From assembly GCA_902801885.1 (NCBI GenBank), contig CADCJX010000008.1, forward strand, positions 62,001 through 126,000: a DNA stretch of 64,000 nt, written 5' to 3'. The translations under genes were made by a program, and so were the position numbers. This document shows, one piece after another, positions 11,895 through 20,213 of the stretch. Each line of letters starts with the position of its first letter. The stretch's first letter is position 1. The notes beneath the pieces were generated by a model. It was given only the letters and a program-made list of their open reading frames with translations, was not told where the DNA came from and ran no database searches. This DNA comes from an uncultured Bacteroidia bacterium. GTDB taxonomy: Bacteria > Bacteroidota > Bacteroidia > Bacteroidales > UBA932.

Positions 11895-11902
11895 TAACTT
11901 TG
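11895..11902 (+). promoter_or_regulatory. Bacteroidota -7 box for the 2-oxoacid dehydrogenase operon
   Basis: TAACTTTG matches TAnnTTTG and lies 40 bases before the E2 ATG, divergent from the transketolase box. Confidence 0.6.
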
Positions 11903-11942
11903 TATGATCTTTCCAAGGTCAATTGAATAAACAACATAATCG

Positions 11943-13325
11943 ATGGCACAAGTCGTTATAATGCCCAAACAGGGGCAGTCAGTAGAAAGTTGCATTGTAA
12001 CAGAATTCAAGAAGAAGGTCGGCGACAAGGTCTCCGTAGGAGACATCCTTTTCAGCTATGAGACTGACAAGGCTTCGTTCGAGGAGGAATCCAAGTTCGA
12101 GGGTACTGTCCTGGCTTGCTTTTTCAATGATAATGACGAGATTCCTTGCCTTGAGAACGTGATGGTGATCGGTGAGCCGGGAGAGTCTTTCGAGGAGTTC
12201 GCTCCCGGTGGCGCCTCTTCAGCAAGTGCTGCCGGCGCGGCTGTAGAGGATGCTTCCTCCGGCACCGTCTCGCTCCGCTCGACCCCACCTGTCGCTCCGC
12301 AAGGCTCCGCTCCGGCCCCCCCTCTTAACGTGCCGAGGGTGGCAGTGGTGCCTGGAGGAACATCCTCCACAGCCGCTTCACCTCGTGCCAAACGTCTTGC
12401 TGCCGAGAAGGGCATCAATACTTCGCTCATAGCCGGCTCAGGCCCGGGAGGACGCGTCATCGAAAGGGATGTGATCGCAGCCGCTGCCTCACCTCTTAGC
12501 GGCCTTGCCAAGGCAATGATGGCAGAAGGAGGCCTTCAGGCTCCCGCTGCCGGTTCTGGAATAGGAGGCATGGTCAGGGGAAGTGACCTTCGCCAGGCCT
12601 CTGCAGAAGCTGAAACTGCCTCCGCAGAGTTCACGGTCGAGAAGATGTCCAACATGCGTAAGCTCATAGCCAAGAGCATGTACAATTCCCTCCAGAATTC
12701 CGCCCAGTTAACTCACATGCTCGGTGCAGATGCAAGGAAGATCCAGGCCCTTCGCAAGAAGGCCAAGAAGGCTCTCGAAGAAGGCCGTATCGACGCTAAT
12801 GTCACCATCAACGATTTCGTCTGCTATGCCGTCATCAAGGCTCTCCAGAAGTTCCCGAAGGTCAATTCACATTGCCTTGGAGATTCCATGAGAATTTTCC
12901 AGACCGTCAACCTCGGTTGTGCTGTGGACACTGAGCGCGGACTGATGGTACCGTGCATCAAGCATGCGGAGACCCTGAGCATAACCGAACTCAGCAAGGC
13001 TCTCAAGCAGGTAGCAGACGACTGCCGCAAAGGCAGCATCAATCCTGACCTGCTGTCATCCGAAGCCGCTTCATTTACGGTTTCCAATCTCGGCGGCTTT
13101 GGCGTTGAGTGGTTCACTCCGGTTATCAACCTGCCTCAGAGTGGAATCCTGGGAGTAGGCACAATCGTTCCCCGTCCGAAGGATCTCGGATCCGGTGTCT
13201 ATGCCTTCGTGCCCTATCTCGGACTTTCCCTTACTTACGATCACAGGGCCCTGGACGGAGGTGAGGCAACGAGGTTCCTCAAGCAGGTTGCGACAGAGAT
13301 CGAGAACCTCGAAATTGATTTTTAG
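11943..13325 (+). CDS. 2-oxoacid dehydrogenase E2, dihydrolipoamide acyltransferase
   Basis: The E2 core of a 2-oxoacid dehydrogenase complex, which moves acyl groups from E1 to CoA on a lipoyl arm. The lipoyl domain covers about residues 1-78, with the lipoylation site ETDKASFE at Lys43. A Ser/Ala/Pro linker follows; residues about 102-142 are encoded by the palindromic repeat also found in cls. An E1/E3-binding domain lies at about 146-180 (SPRAKRLAAEKGI, GSGPGGRVIERDV). A second, weaker copy lies at about 183-218 (GSGIGGMVRGSDL). The catalytic domain ends with YDHRALDGGEATRF. The substrate cannot be told from E2 alone: pyruvate, acetoin or branched-chain oxoacids are all possible. Confidence 0.92.
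   Translation: MAQVVIMPKQGQSVESCIVTEFKKKVGDKVSVGDILFSYETDKASFEEESKFEGTVLACFFNDNDEIPCLENVMVIGEPGESFEEFAPGGASSASAAGAAVEDASSGTVSLRSTPPVAPQGSAPAPPLNVPRVAVVPGGTSSTAASPRAKRLAAEKGINTSLIAGSGPGGRVIERDVIAAAASPLSGLAKAMMAEGGLQAPAAGSGIGGMVRGSDLRQASAEAETASAEFTVEKMSNMRKLIAKSMYNSLQNSAQLTHMLGADARKIQALRKKAKKALEEGRIDANVTINDFVCYAVIKALQKFPKVNSHCLGDSMRIFQTVNLGCAVDTERGLMVPCIKHAETLSITELSKALKQVADDCRKGSINPDLLSSEAASFTVSNLGGFGVEWFTPVINLPQSGILGVGTIVPRPKDLGSGVYAFVPYLGLSLTYDHRALDGGEATRFLKQVATEIENLEIDF
12246..12367. repeat. palindromic coding repeat, copy in E2 gene
   Basis: The inverted arms are 12246-12265 (gaggatg-c-ttcctcc-ggcac) and 12348-12367, whose complement reads gaggatg-ttcctcc-a-ggcac; all but two bulged bases pair. 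The body includes 12305-12349, which matches the cls copy at 44 of 45 positions. The arms do not resemble those of the cls copy. The insert lies in the flexible linker after the lipoyl domain and keeps the frame. Confidence 0.85.
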
Positions 13326-13349
13326 TTCAGGAATATTAATTACTTCAAT

Positions 13350-14726
13350 ATGTACGATTTAGCGATTATCGGCGGCGGTCCCGGTGGTTATGTGGCCGCA
13401 GAAAGGGCCGGAGCGGTCGGCCTCAAGGTCGTCCTCTTCGAAAGGAAGTCGCTCGGCGGAGTCTGTCTGAATGAGGGCTGTATCCCGACCAAAACCCTTC
13501 TTTACAGTGCCAAGGTCTACAACTATGCCAAGACAGGCGACCATTACGGAGTCTATGTAAGCGATCCTGCCTTCAAATACGACGAGATCGTGGCCCGCAA
13601 GAACAAGGTGGTCAAGAAACTCGTCGGCGGTGTCAAGGCGGCCATGAAGGCTGGAAAGATCGAGGTGGTTGCCGAGAATGCGACCATCCAGGGCCGTGAT
13701 GCGGAAGGAATCAAGGTTGAAGCAGCGGGAAACGTCTATGCTGCGAGGAACCTGCTGATCTGCACCGGCTCGGAGGCGGCTGTCCCTCCGTTCCCTGGCC
13801 TGAAGGAAGCCGGTGACGTGATCGTGACAAACCGCGAGATACTTGCCTTGAATGAACGTCCTGAGGAACTGGTTGTGATCGGCGGCGGAGTGATCGGAAT
13901 GGAGTTCGCAGCATTCTTCAGCACCCTCGGTACGAAGGTTACTGTAGTGGAGATGCTCCCTAAGATCCTCGGACCTCTTGATGACGAGATCAGCGAAATG
14001 CTCCAGAAGCAGTACGAGAAGAGGGGAGTGCAGTTCTGCCTGCGTTGCAAAGTCACCGGAATCGAGGGCAATACGGTTGTCTACGAAGATCCTGAAGGAA
14101 AGGTCTGCCGTGTCAGCGGAGACAAGATCCTGGTGAGTGTTGGCCGCAGGGCCAATATCAAGGATTTCGGCCTTGAAAACATCGGAGTGGAGCTCGCTCT
14201 CAACCCTGCAGGCCGTCCCTGCGGAATCAAGGTCGATGACCACATGCGTACGAATATTCCCGGTGTCTATGCAGCCGGAGATGTAACCGGTTTCTCCATG
14301 CTTGCCCACACGGCATCCCGTGAAGGAGAGGTGGCGGTCAACAATATCCTCGGCAAGGAAGACCACATGCGTTACAATGCCATCCCTGGTGTTGTCTACA
14401 CCAACCCTGAGGTCGCCGGAGCCGGACTTACCGAGGCAGAGGCCAAGGCAAAGGGCATCGACTTCAAGGTCGTCAAGCTCCCAATGGCTTATTCAGGCCG
14501 CTTCGTGGCTGAGAATGAAAGGGGAGAAGGAATCTGCAAGATCATCGTGGGCGCAACCCACCACGAGGTTCTTGGTGTCCATATGCTCGGCAATCCCTGT
14601 TCGGAGATTATCCACAGTGCCTGCCTTGCTATCGAGGCCGAAATGACCCTGGAGCAGCTCCAGCAGGTTGTCTTCCCTCATCCGACCGTGTCTGAAATCA
14701 TCAAGGAAACCGCATTCTCCATCTAA
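13350..14726 (+). CDS. lpdA: dihydrolipoamide dehydrogenase (E3)
   Basis: A flavoprotein that reoxidises the dihydrolipoyl groups of E2 with NAD+. The FAD-binding GGGPGGYVAAERAGAVG is at the N-terminus and the redox disulfide GGVCLNEGCIPTK lies near residues 39-51. NAD binding is by VIGGGVIGMEFAAF, and the C-terminal active-site His-Glu region is HPTVSE. The length, 458 residues, is normal. It lies 24 bases after E2 and 15 before E1, so all belong to one operon. Confidence 0.95.
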   Translation: MYDLAIIGGGPGGYVAAERAGAVGLKVVLFERKSLGGVCLNEGCIPTKTLLYSAKVYNYAKTGDHYGVYVSDPAFKYDEIVARKNKVVKKLVGGVKAAMKAGKIEVVAENATIQGRDAEGIKVEAAGNVYAARNLLICTGSEAAVPPFPGLKEAGDVIVTNREILALNERPEELVVIGGGVIGMEFAAFFSTLGTKVTVVEMLPKILGPLDDEISEMLQKQYEKRGVQFCLRCKVTGIEGNTVVYEDPEGKVCRVSGDKILVSVGRRANIKDFGLENIGVELALNPAGRPCGIKVDDHMRTNIPGVYAAGDVTGFSMLAHTASREGEVAVNNILGKEDHMRYNAIPGVVYTNPEVAGAGLTEAEAKAKGIDFKVVKLPMAYSGRFVAENERGEGICKIIVGATHHEVLGVHMLGNPCSEIIHSACLAIEAEMTLEQLQQVVFPHPTVSEIIKETAFSI

Positions 14727-14741
14727 TAACCCCAGAATATC

Positions 14742-17225
14742 ATGCCTAAAGCACTTTACATAGATCCCGAAGTCACCCTGCGTCCTCAGGAGCATGAACT
14801 CAAGCTCCCTTCAATCCCGGTGATGAAGTACAACAAGACCGTCAAGGAAGAAATCGAGAGCGGCCGTTTCTCCAAGGAAGACCTTCTCCGCATTTTCCGT
14901 GACATGTCCTATATCCGCGAGTTTGAGACTATGCTCAATCTCGTGAAGACTACCGGAGGCTACAATGGCGTTCCCTACAACAACCCGGGTCCCGCCCATC
15001 TTTCAGCGGGCCAGGAGGCTGCCGCAGTCGGTATGGCCTATGCACTTGACACTGATGACTTCATATTCGGAAGTCACCGTTCCCACGGTGAGATCCTCGC
15101 AAAGGGTCTTCGCTCGATCCAGATCCTTCCTGATGAAGAATTGAAGAAGGTCATGGACGAGTTCTGGGACGGAGCAACCGTGGCGGTCGCCAAGAAAGCA
15201 TATTCAGGAAACGACACCAAGGAACTCGGCATCCGTTTCCTCCTTTACGGAGCGATGGCTGAGATTTTCGCCCGCACCACAGGTTTCAACAAGGGACTCG
15301 GTGGTTCGATGCACACCTTCTTCACTCCTTTCGGTATCTATCCGAACAACGCCATCGTCGGCGGAAGCGGTTCGATAGCTGTGGGTGCAGCCCTTTACAA
15401 GAAAGTCAACAGGAAGAAAGGTATCGTTGTCGCCAATCTCGGTGACGGTGCCATGGCCCGCGGCCCTGTCCTCGAGGGCATGACCTTCGCTTCCATGGAC
15501 CAGTTCAACACCCTCTGGGAAGGTGACATGAAGGGCGGCCTGCCCGTCCTCTTCAATGTCATGGACAACCAGTACGCCATGGGTGGCCAGACCAAGGGCG
15601 AAACTATGGGCTACACCTTCCCCGCACGTCTCGGTGCAGGATTCAAGGCTGATGCCATGGCTGCTGAAAGGGTCGACGGTTACAATCCTCTCGCAGTCAT
15701 CGACGCGTTCTACCGTAAAAAGGCCTACCTTCTCGAGAAGAAGGGACCTGCCCTTCTTGATGTCGTCACCTACCGTTACAGCGGCCATTCTCCTTCCGAC
15801 CAGAGTTCATATCGTACAAAGGAAGAGATCGAGGCTTGGGAGAAGGAAGACTGCATCGTGGCTTTCGGCAAGAAGCTCATCGAGGCCGGAGTGGCTGACC
15901 AGGCTGCCCTTGACGCAATCCGCGCCGAGGTCAATGCCAATATCTTCGAGTGCTACAAGCTCGCGATAGATGAAGAAGTCTCTCCGAGAATGGATCTCGT
16001 AAAGCAGGATGAGCTTTTGGGTGAGATGATGTTCTCCAACCAGAGCATCGACTCTCTTTCCGACGCCAAGCCCGACGTGCTTATGCCTCTTGAGGACAAC
16101 CCCAGGGTCAAGCAGATCGCAGGAAAGGAACGTTTCTGGCTCGACAAGGACGGCAAACCCGTCAGCAGCATGAAGTCCTACAACTTCCGTGACGGTGTCT
16201 TCGAGGCTATCGTCGACCGTTTCTACAAGGATGCTTCCCTCATTGCCTACGGTGAAGAGAACCGTGAGTGGGGCGGTGCCTTCGCAGTCTATCGCGGACT
16301 GACGGAGGCCATCCCTTACCACCGTCTGTTCAATTCTCCTATCGCCGAGGCGGCAATCATCGGAACTGCAATCGGTTACGCCATGTGCGGCGGCCGCGTT
16401 ATCCCCGAGATCATGTATTGCGACTTCCTAGGATGCTGCGGAGACGAGATCTTCAACCAGCTCCCGAAGTGGCAGGCCATGTCCGGAAATATCCTTAAGA
16501 TGCCTGTAGTGGTCAGGGTCTCTGTCGGTTCAAAGTACGGTGCACAGCACAGCCAGGACTGGACCAGCCTCTGCACCCATATCCCCGGACTGAAGGTCTG
16601 CTTCCCTGCTACTCCTTACGACGCCAAGGGTCTGATGAACGCCGCTCTCCAGGGTACCGACCCTGTGATCTTCTTCGAGAGCCAACGCCTTTACGGCATC
16701 GGCGAGAAGTTCCACGAAGGCGGAGTGCCCGAGGGTTATTACGAGATTCCTATCGGCGAGCCTGATGTCAAGAGGACCGGAAAGGATGTCACCATCCTGA
16801 CCATAGGTGCCACCCTGTACAGGGCTCTCGAGGCTGCCGACATCCTTAAGGAGAAATATGGAATGGAAGCCGAGGTCATCGATGCCCGCTCACTCGTTCC
16901 GTTCAACTACGACAAGGTGATCGAGTCCGTCAAGAAGACCGGCAGGATCATCATCGCCGGCGATGCCTGCGCCCGCGGATCCTACCTCAACGACCTCGCG
17001 GCCAACATCTCCGAGATGGCATTCGACTATCTGGATGCAGCCCCCGTGGTGCTCGGTTCCCGCAACTGGATCACCCCGTGCCATGAGCTTGAGGAGGCCT
17101 TCTTCCCCCAGCCGTCCTGGTTCCTCGATGCGATCCACGAGAAGATCGTTCCTCTCAAGGATTATGTTCCCACCAGCAACCAGACCGTCGCCCAGATGCG
17201 CCTGCACGCACGTAAGGGTATTTAA
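14742..17225 (+). CDS. 2-oxoacid dehydrogenase E1, alpha and beta fused
   Basis: The thiamine diphosphate-dependent decarboxylase of the complex. Its first half (about residues 1-430) is E1 alpha, with the thiamine motif GDGAMARGPVLEG ending at NVMDNQYAMGGQ, and the phosphorylation-loop-like YRYSGHSPSDQSSYRT. The second half (about 490-827) is E1 beta (FNSPIAEAAIIGTAIGYA, VRVSVGSKYGAQHSQDW). At 827 residues it is longer than the roughly 650-700 common for fused E1 proteins; the extra length lies partly in the N-terminus and the alpha-beta linker. A pyruvate, acetoin or branched-chain substrate cannot be separated from sequence alone. Confidence 0.93.
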   Translation: MPKALYIDPEVTLRPQEHELKLPSIPVMKYNKTVKEEIESGRFSKEDLLRIFRDMSYIREFETMLNLVKTTGGYNGVPYNNPGPAHLSAGQEAAAVGMAYALDTDDFIFGSHRSHGEILAKGLRSIQILPDEELKKVMDEFWDGATVAVAKKAYSGNDTKELGIRFLLYGAMAEIFARTTGFNKGLGGSMHTFFTPFGIYPNNAIVGGSGSIAVGAALYKKVNRKKGIVVANLGDGAMARGPVLEGMTFASMDQFNTLWEGDMKGGLPVLFNVMDNQYAMGGQTKGETMGYTFPARLGAGFKADAMAAERVDGYNPLAVIDAFYRKKAYLLEKKGPALLDVVTYRYSGHSPSDQSSYRTKEEIEAWEKEDCIVAFGKKLIEAGVADQAALDAIRAEVNANIFECYKLAIDEEVSPRMDLVKQDELLGEMMFSNQSIDSLSDAKPDVLMPLEDNPRVKQIAGKERFWLDKDGKPVSSMKSYNFRDGVFEAIVDRFYKDASLIAYGEENREWGGAFAVYRGLTEAIPYHRLFNSPIAEAAIIGTAIGYAMCGGRVIPEIMYCDFLGCCGDEIFNQLPKWQAMSGNILKMPVVVRVSVGSKYGAQHSQDWTSLCTHIPGLKVCFPATPYDAKGLMNAALQGTDPVIFFESQRLYGIGEKFHEGGVPEGYYEIPIGEPDVKRTGKDVTILTIGATLYRALEAADILKEKYGMEAEVIDARSLVPFNYDKVIESVKKTGRIIIAGDACARGSYLNDLAANISEMAFDYLDAAPVVLGSRNWITPCHELEEAFFPQPSWFLDAIHEKIVPLKDYVPTSNQTVAQMRLHARKGI

Positions 17226-17248
17226 TTGAATATCAAGACGAATTTAAT

Positions 17249-18523
17249 ATGAAGACAAAAGCGGTACGCCTTTATGGCAAGGAAGACCTGAGGCTCGAGG
17301 AGTTCGAACTTCCCGAGATGAAGGAAGACGAGATCCTCGCTAAAGTAGTCAGCGACAGCATCTGCATGTCGTCTTACAAGTCCTCCCACCAGGGAACGGA
17401 CCACAAGAGGGTCCCCAATGACATCGCCGAGAATCCTACGATAATCGGACATGAGTTTGCCGGAATCATCGAGAAGGTCGGTTCGAAGTGGAAGGATCAG
17501 TTCAAGCCCGGAGACAAGTTCTCAATCCAGCCTGCCATCAACTATCCCGGAGGCCCTGTCGGCGTGCTATCTTCTCCCGGCTATTCCTACAAATATGCCG
17601 GAGGCGATGCCACCTACATCATCATCCCTGCTGAAGTGATGGAGCAGGGCTGCCTGCTGCCTTACAACGGTCCAGGGTTCTATCCGGCTTCTCTAAGCGA
17701 GCCTTTGTCCTGTGTCATCGGTGCCATGCATGCATGCTACCACACCACTCCAGGATCCTATGTCCATCAGATGGAGATAAAGGATGGAGGTAAGATGGCG
17801 CTTCTTGCAGGAGTCGGCCCGATGGGTCTTGCCATGATCAATTACATCCTCCACCGTGAGGACCGCCGTCCATCCCTGTTCGTGGTGACCGACATCGACA
17901 AGGCCCGCCTTGACAGGGCTGCTTCCCTTTACACCAAGGAATATGCTGCTTCAAGGGGAGTGGATCTGCGCTATATCAACACCGGTACTGTCGAGAATCC
18001 CGCTGCCTTCCTGCGTGAGATTTCCGGAGGCACCGGCTACGACGAGGTCGTGGTCATGGCACCTGTCCCTTCAGTCGTGGAGCAGGGAGACGATATCCTT
18101 GCACAAGACGGCTGTCTCAATTTCTTCTCCGGTCCTAGCAAGGCTGATTTCAAGGCTCCCCTCAATTTCTACAATGTCCACTATGCTTCCACCCATATCG
18201 TAGGTACAAGCGGCGGCAACACTGACGACATGAAGGAAGCTCTTGACCTGATGGGCAAGGGAATGGATCCTGCAGGCCTCGTGACCCATATCGGAGGACT
18301 GAACGTTGTGCCTGAGACCACTCTTCATCTCCCCGAAATCAAGGGAGGTAAGAAATTGATCTATACCCATGTTGAGATGCCTCTGACAGCTATTACCGAG
18401 TTTGAGGAGAAGGGCAGGACAAATCCTGTCTATGCAGAACTCGACCGTCTCTGCAAGGCCAACAACGGCCTGTGGAACATCGAGGCCGAGGAATATCTTC
18501 TCAGCCATGCCGACCAGCTGTAA
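17249..18523 (+). CDS. zinc-dependent medium-chain dehydrogenase, sorbitol/sorbose-phosphate type
   Basis: A 424-residue member of the zinc medium-chain dehydrogenase/reductase superfamily. Catalytic zinc ligands can be seen: Cys39 in DSICMSSYKS and the pair in GHEFAG (His68, Glu69). The nucleotide-binding fold has GVGPMGLAMIN. It is longer than most alcohol dehydrogenases and resembles the L-sorbose-1-phosphate reductase branch, but the substrate is not certain. It is the last gene of the E2-E3-E1 operon, 23 bases after E1, and is followed by a terminator. Acetoin-catabolic operons also pair such complexes with a butanediol dehydrogenase, which is a possible reading. Confidence 0.75.
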   Translation: MKTKAVRLYGKEDLRLEEFELPEMKEDEILAKVVSDSICMSSYKSSHQGTDHKRVPNDIAENPTIIGHEFAGIIEKVGSKWKDQFKPGDKFSIQPAINYPGGPVGVLSSPGYSYKYAGGDATYIIIPAEVMEQGCLLPYNGPGFYPASLSEPLSCVIGAMHACYHTTPGSYVHQMEIKDGGKMALLAGVGPMGLAMINYILHREDRRPSLFVVTDIDKARLDRAASLYTKEYAASRGVDLRYINTGTVENPAAFLREISGGTGYDEVVVMAPVPSVVEQGDDILAQDGCLNFFSGPSKADFKAPLNFYNVHYASTHIVGTSGGNTDDMKEALDLMGKGMDPAGLVTHIGGLNVVPETTLHLPEIKGGKKLIYTHVEMPLTAITEFEEKGRTNPVYAELDRLCKANNGLWNIEAEEYLLSHADQL

Positions 18524-18563
18524 TGCTGTTTTTTGTAACGGCTTAATTATGAAATAATTATGG

Positions 18564-18596
18564 AAAACGAGTGGCTTATTAAGCTACTCGTTTTTT
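18564..18596 (+). terminator. Rho-independent terminator of the E2-E3-E1-dehydrogenase operon
   Basis: A 14-base stem (18564-18577 with 18581-18594, one G-T pair, three-base loop) runs into a run of T. A further 7-base AT-rich hairpin lies just before it at 18544-18560. Confidence 0.85.
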
Positions 18597-18697
18597 GTAA
18601 ATGGCTTACAATCAATGAATTCTGTAAAACGCCATATTTCAGTTACATTATCCCGATAAGAAAAGGAAGTCACTGGGATAGTCGACGAAGAAGGTTG

Positions 18698-19651
18698 TTA
18701 ATGAACAATCAGTCTGACTAGGTCGTTCGCTTCCGTGCCCTGGAAAAACCTTGAGACTTCGGTTGCTGCAAGAGCCTCCAGAAGCGTCTTCTGTTCCAGA
18801 CGGCGTCCGATTAGTTTACTGGCGAGGACATCAGTCGGCTCAGAGAAGAGAAAATCGCCGAAGAAAGCCAGTTCCTTGATAAGTCCGCGGTCCACAGTGA
18901 TGTGGGCCTCGACGGTACCGCAAGGGAGTTTGGCTGACCGGACCAAACCGGCTTCGTGGGAGTGACCGTAGATGAAATCCCATGTAGAGAACTTCTCATC
19001 CCTCATCTTCCTGACTCTTTCAAATCCGTCTTCCGGAAAATCCAGCGTCTCGTCGCCTGCTGAGAGGATCTCTTGGAGGGCAGCCTGAACTTCGTCAAGG
19101 GATGAGAAGCCGGGAAGATATTCCTTGAGGTTGGCTACGCGGCTCTTCACCGAAGCTATTCCCTTGGCCTGCAGCTTCGAGCCTGGGGTGTCGAGGACCC
19201 TGGTAAGGGTCTCCAGATCCACGTCATACATCAGGGTACCGTGGATGATTTCCTGATTCTTTGAAACCCTTCTGGCGTAGCCGGAAACCTTCCTGCCTTC
19301 CACGAATATGTCATTGCGCCCTGTAAGTTCTGCGGGAACTCCAAGTTTCCTGAGGGCATCCACCATGGGCAGGGGCGAGGGATGACGGCCTACGATGGTG
19401 TAGTTCATGTTCTGGAGGTCGTGATAGACGGCCCCGCCTCCGGTGACCCTGCGGGCGAGGGTGATCCCATGCTCCTCAAGATAAGGCAGATTGACTTCCG
19501 AATAAGCGTTCTGGTTGAGTCCGATGATGACGGAAGGACGGTTGCGCCAGAGGTAGAAATACGGCTCGTCGGCGACGATGTTCTCAAGACAGAACTCGTC
19601 CAGGGCCATATTGAAATATGGGTCTGTGGAATTATTCAGAAGATACTTCAT
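18698..19651 (-). CDS. lplA: lipoate-protein ligase A
   Basis: This enzyme activates free lipoate with ATP and attaches it to lipoyl domains. The family motif RRVTGGGAVYHDLQN lies near residue 70, and GRNDIFVEGRKVSGYA contains the catalytic lysine region. At 317 residues it has both the catalytic and the accessory C-terminal domain. It converges on the lipoate-dependent E2-E3-E1 operon, whose E2 is a likely substrate. It overlaps the upstream hydrolase gene by 20 bases, so it belongs to a three-gene operon with that gene and the HAD phosphatase. Confidence 0.93.
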   Translation of the reverse strand: MKYLLNNSTDPYFNMALDEFCLENIVADEPYFYLWRNRPSVIIGLNQNAYSEVNLPYLEEHGITLARRVTGGGAVYHDLQNMNYTIVGRHPSPLPMVDALRKLGVPAELTGRNDIFVEGRKVSGYARRVSKNQEIIHGTLMYDVDLETLTRVLDTPGSKLQAKGIASVKSRVANLKEYLPGFSSLDEVQAALQEILSAGDETLDFPEDGFERVRKMRDEKFSTWDFIYGHSHEAGLVRSAKLPCGTVEAHITVDRGLIKELAFFGDFLFSEPTDVLASKLIGRRLEQKTLLEALAATEVSRFFQGTEANDLVRLIVH

Positions 19652-20210
19652 CGAGGATCACCGGGAGGAAATAGTTCTTGATCTGGGGAAAATTGGGAAG
19701 ATGTGTTCCAGGGTAGCGGAAGCCACGGCCCGGGTAGTGGATGCAGAATTCATCAAAGCAGTCCACCATCTCGTCATGGTCGGCGAAAAATCCGGTGGTA
19801 AGAGCGGTCTCCTCTGCATCTAAACCATCGAATTCGCTCATTTCCAGCGTCTCGTAGCCTTGACAAATACTTTCGGTTATCTCGAAGGAAGTTTCCCCGT
19901 CCCGCCTCGGTGAGAGATATTCCATTATCCCTATCTTGCTTCTGAGGAGCTTTGACGGATGCAGGTCGGGGTTTACGAGGATCTTCTTCATCCCACGGAG
20001 TTTCTGGGCCCAGAACCCACCCAGGGACAAGCCTACTACCAGGTCGGGAGACTCGTGTGAGCATATTCCTTCAAGGAGGGAAAGGGCTTCCGATGGCTTG
20101 ATCGGTACATCTGGGGCCAGCACGGTACTGCCCTTGAGTAGTATCCTCAAGGACGACGCCATCTTGTAGGCTCCCGATGACGCCAGACCGTGGATGAAGA
20201 GGATTGTCAT
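19632..20210 (-). CDS. YqiA/UPF0227 family alpha/beta hydrolase
   Basis: A 192-residue small alpha/beta hydrolase. It opens with the oxyanion-region motif FIHGLASSGAYK and has the nucleophile elbow GLSLGG near residue 61, with a possible acid/His pair in DHDEM and the C-terminal GTHLPNF. This is the UPF0227/YqiA esterase type; the natural substrate is unknown. It starts three bases after the HAD gene stop and overlaps lplA, so it is translationally linked to both. Confidence 0.78.
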   Translation of the reverse strand: MTILFIHGLASSGAYKMASSLRILLKGSTVLAPDVPIKPSEALSLLEGICSHESPDLVVGLSLGGFWAQKLRGMKKILVNPDLHPSKLLRSKIGIMEYLSPRRDGETSFEITESICQGYETLEMSEFDGLDAEETALTTGFFADHDEMVDCFDEFCIHYPGRGFRYPGTHLPNFPQIKNYFLPVILDEVSSE

Positions 20211-20213
20211 CAG

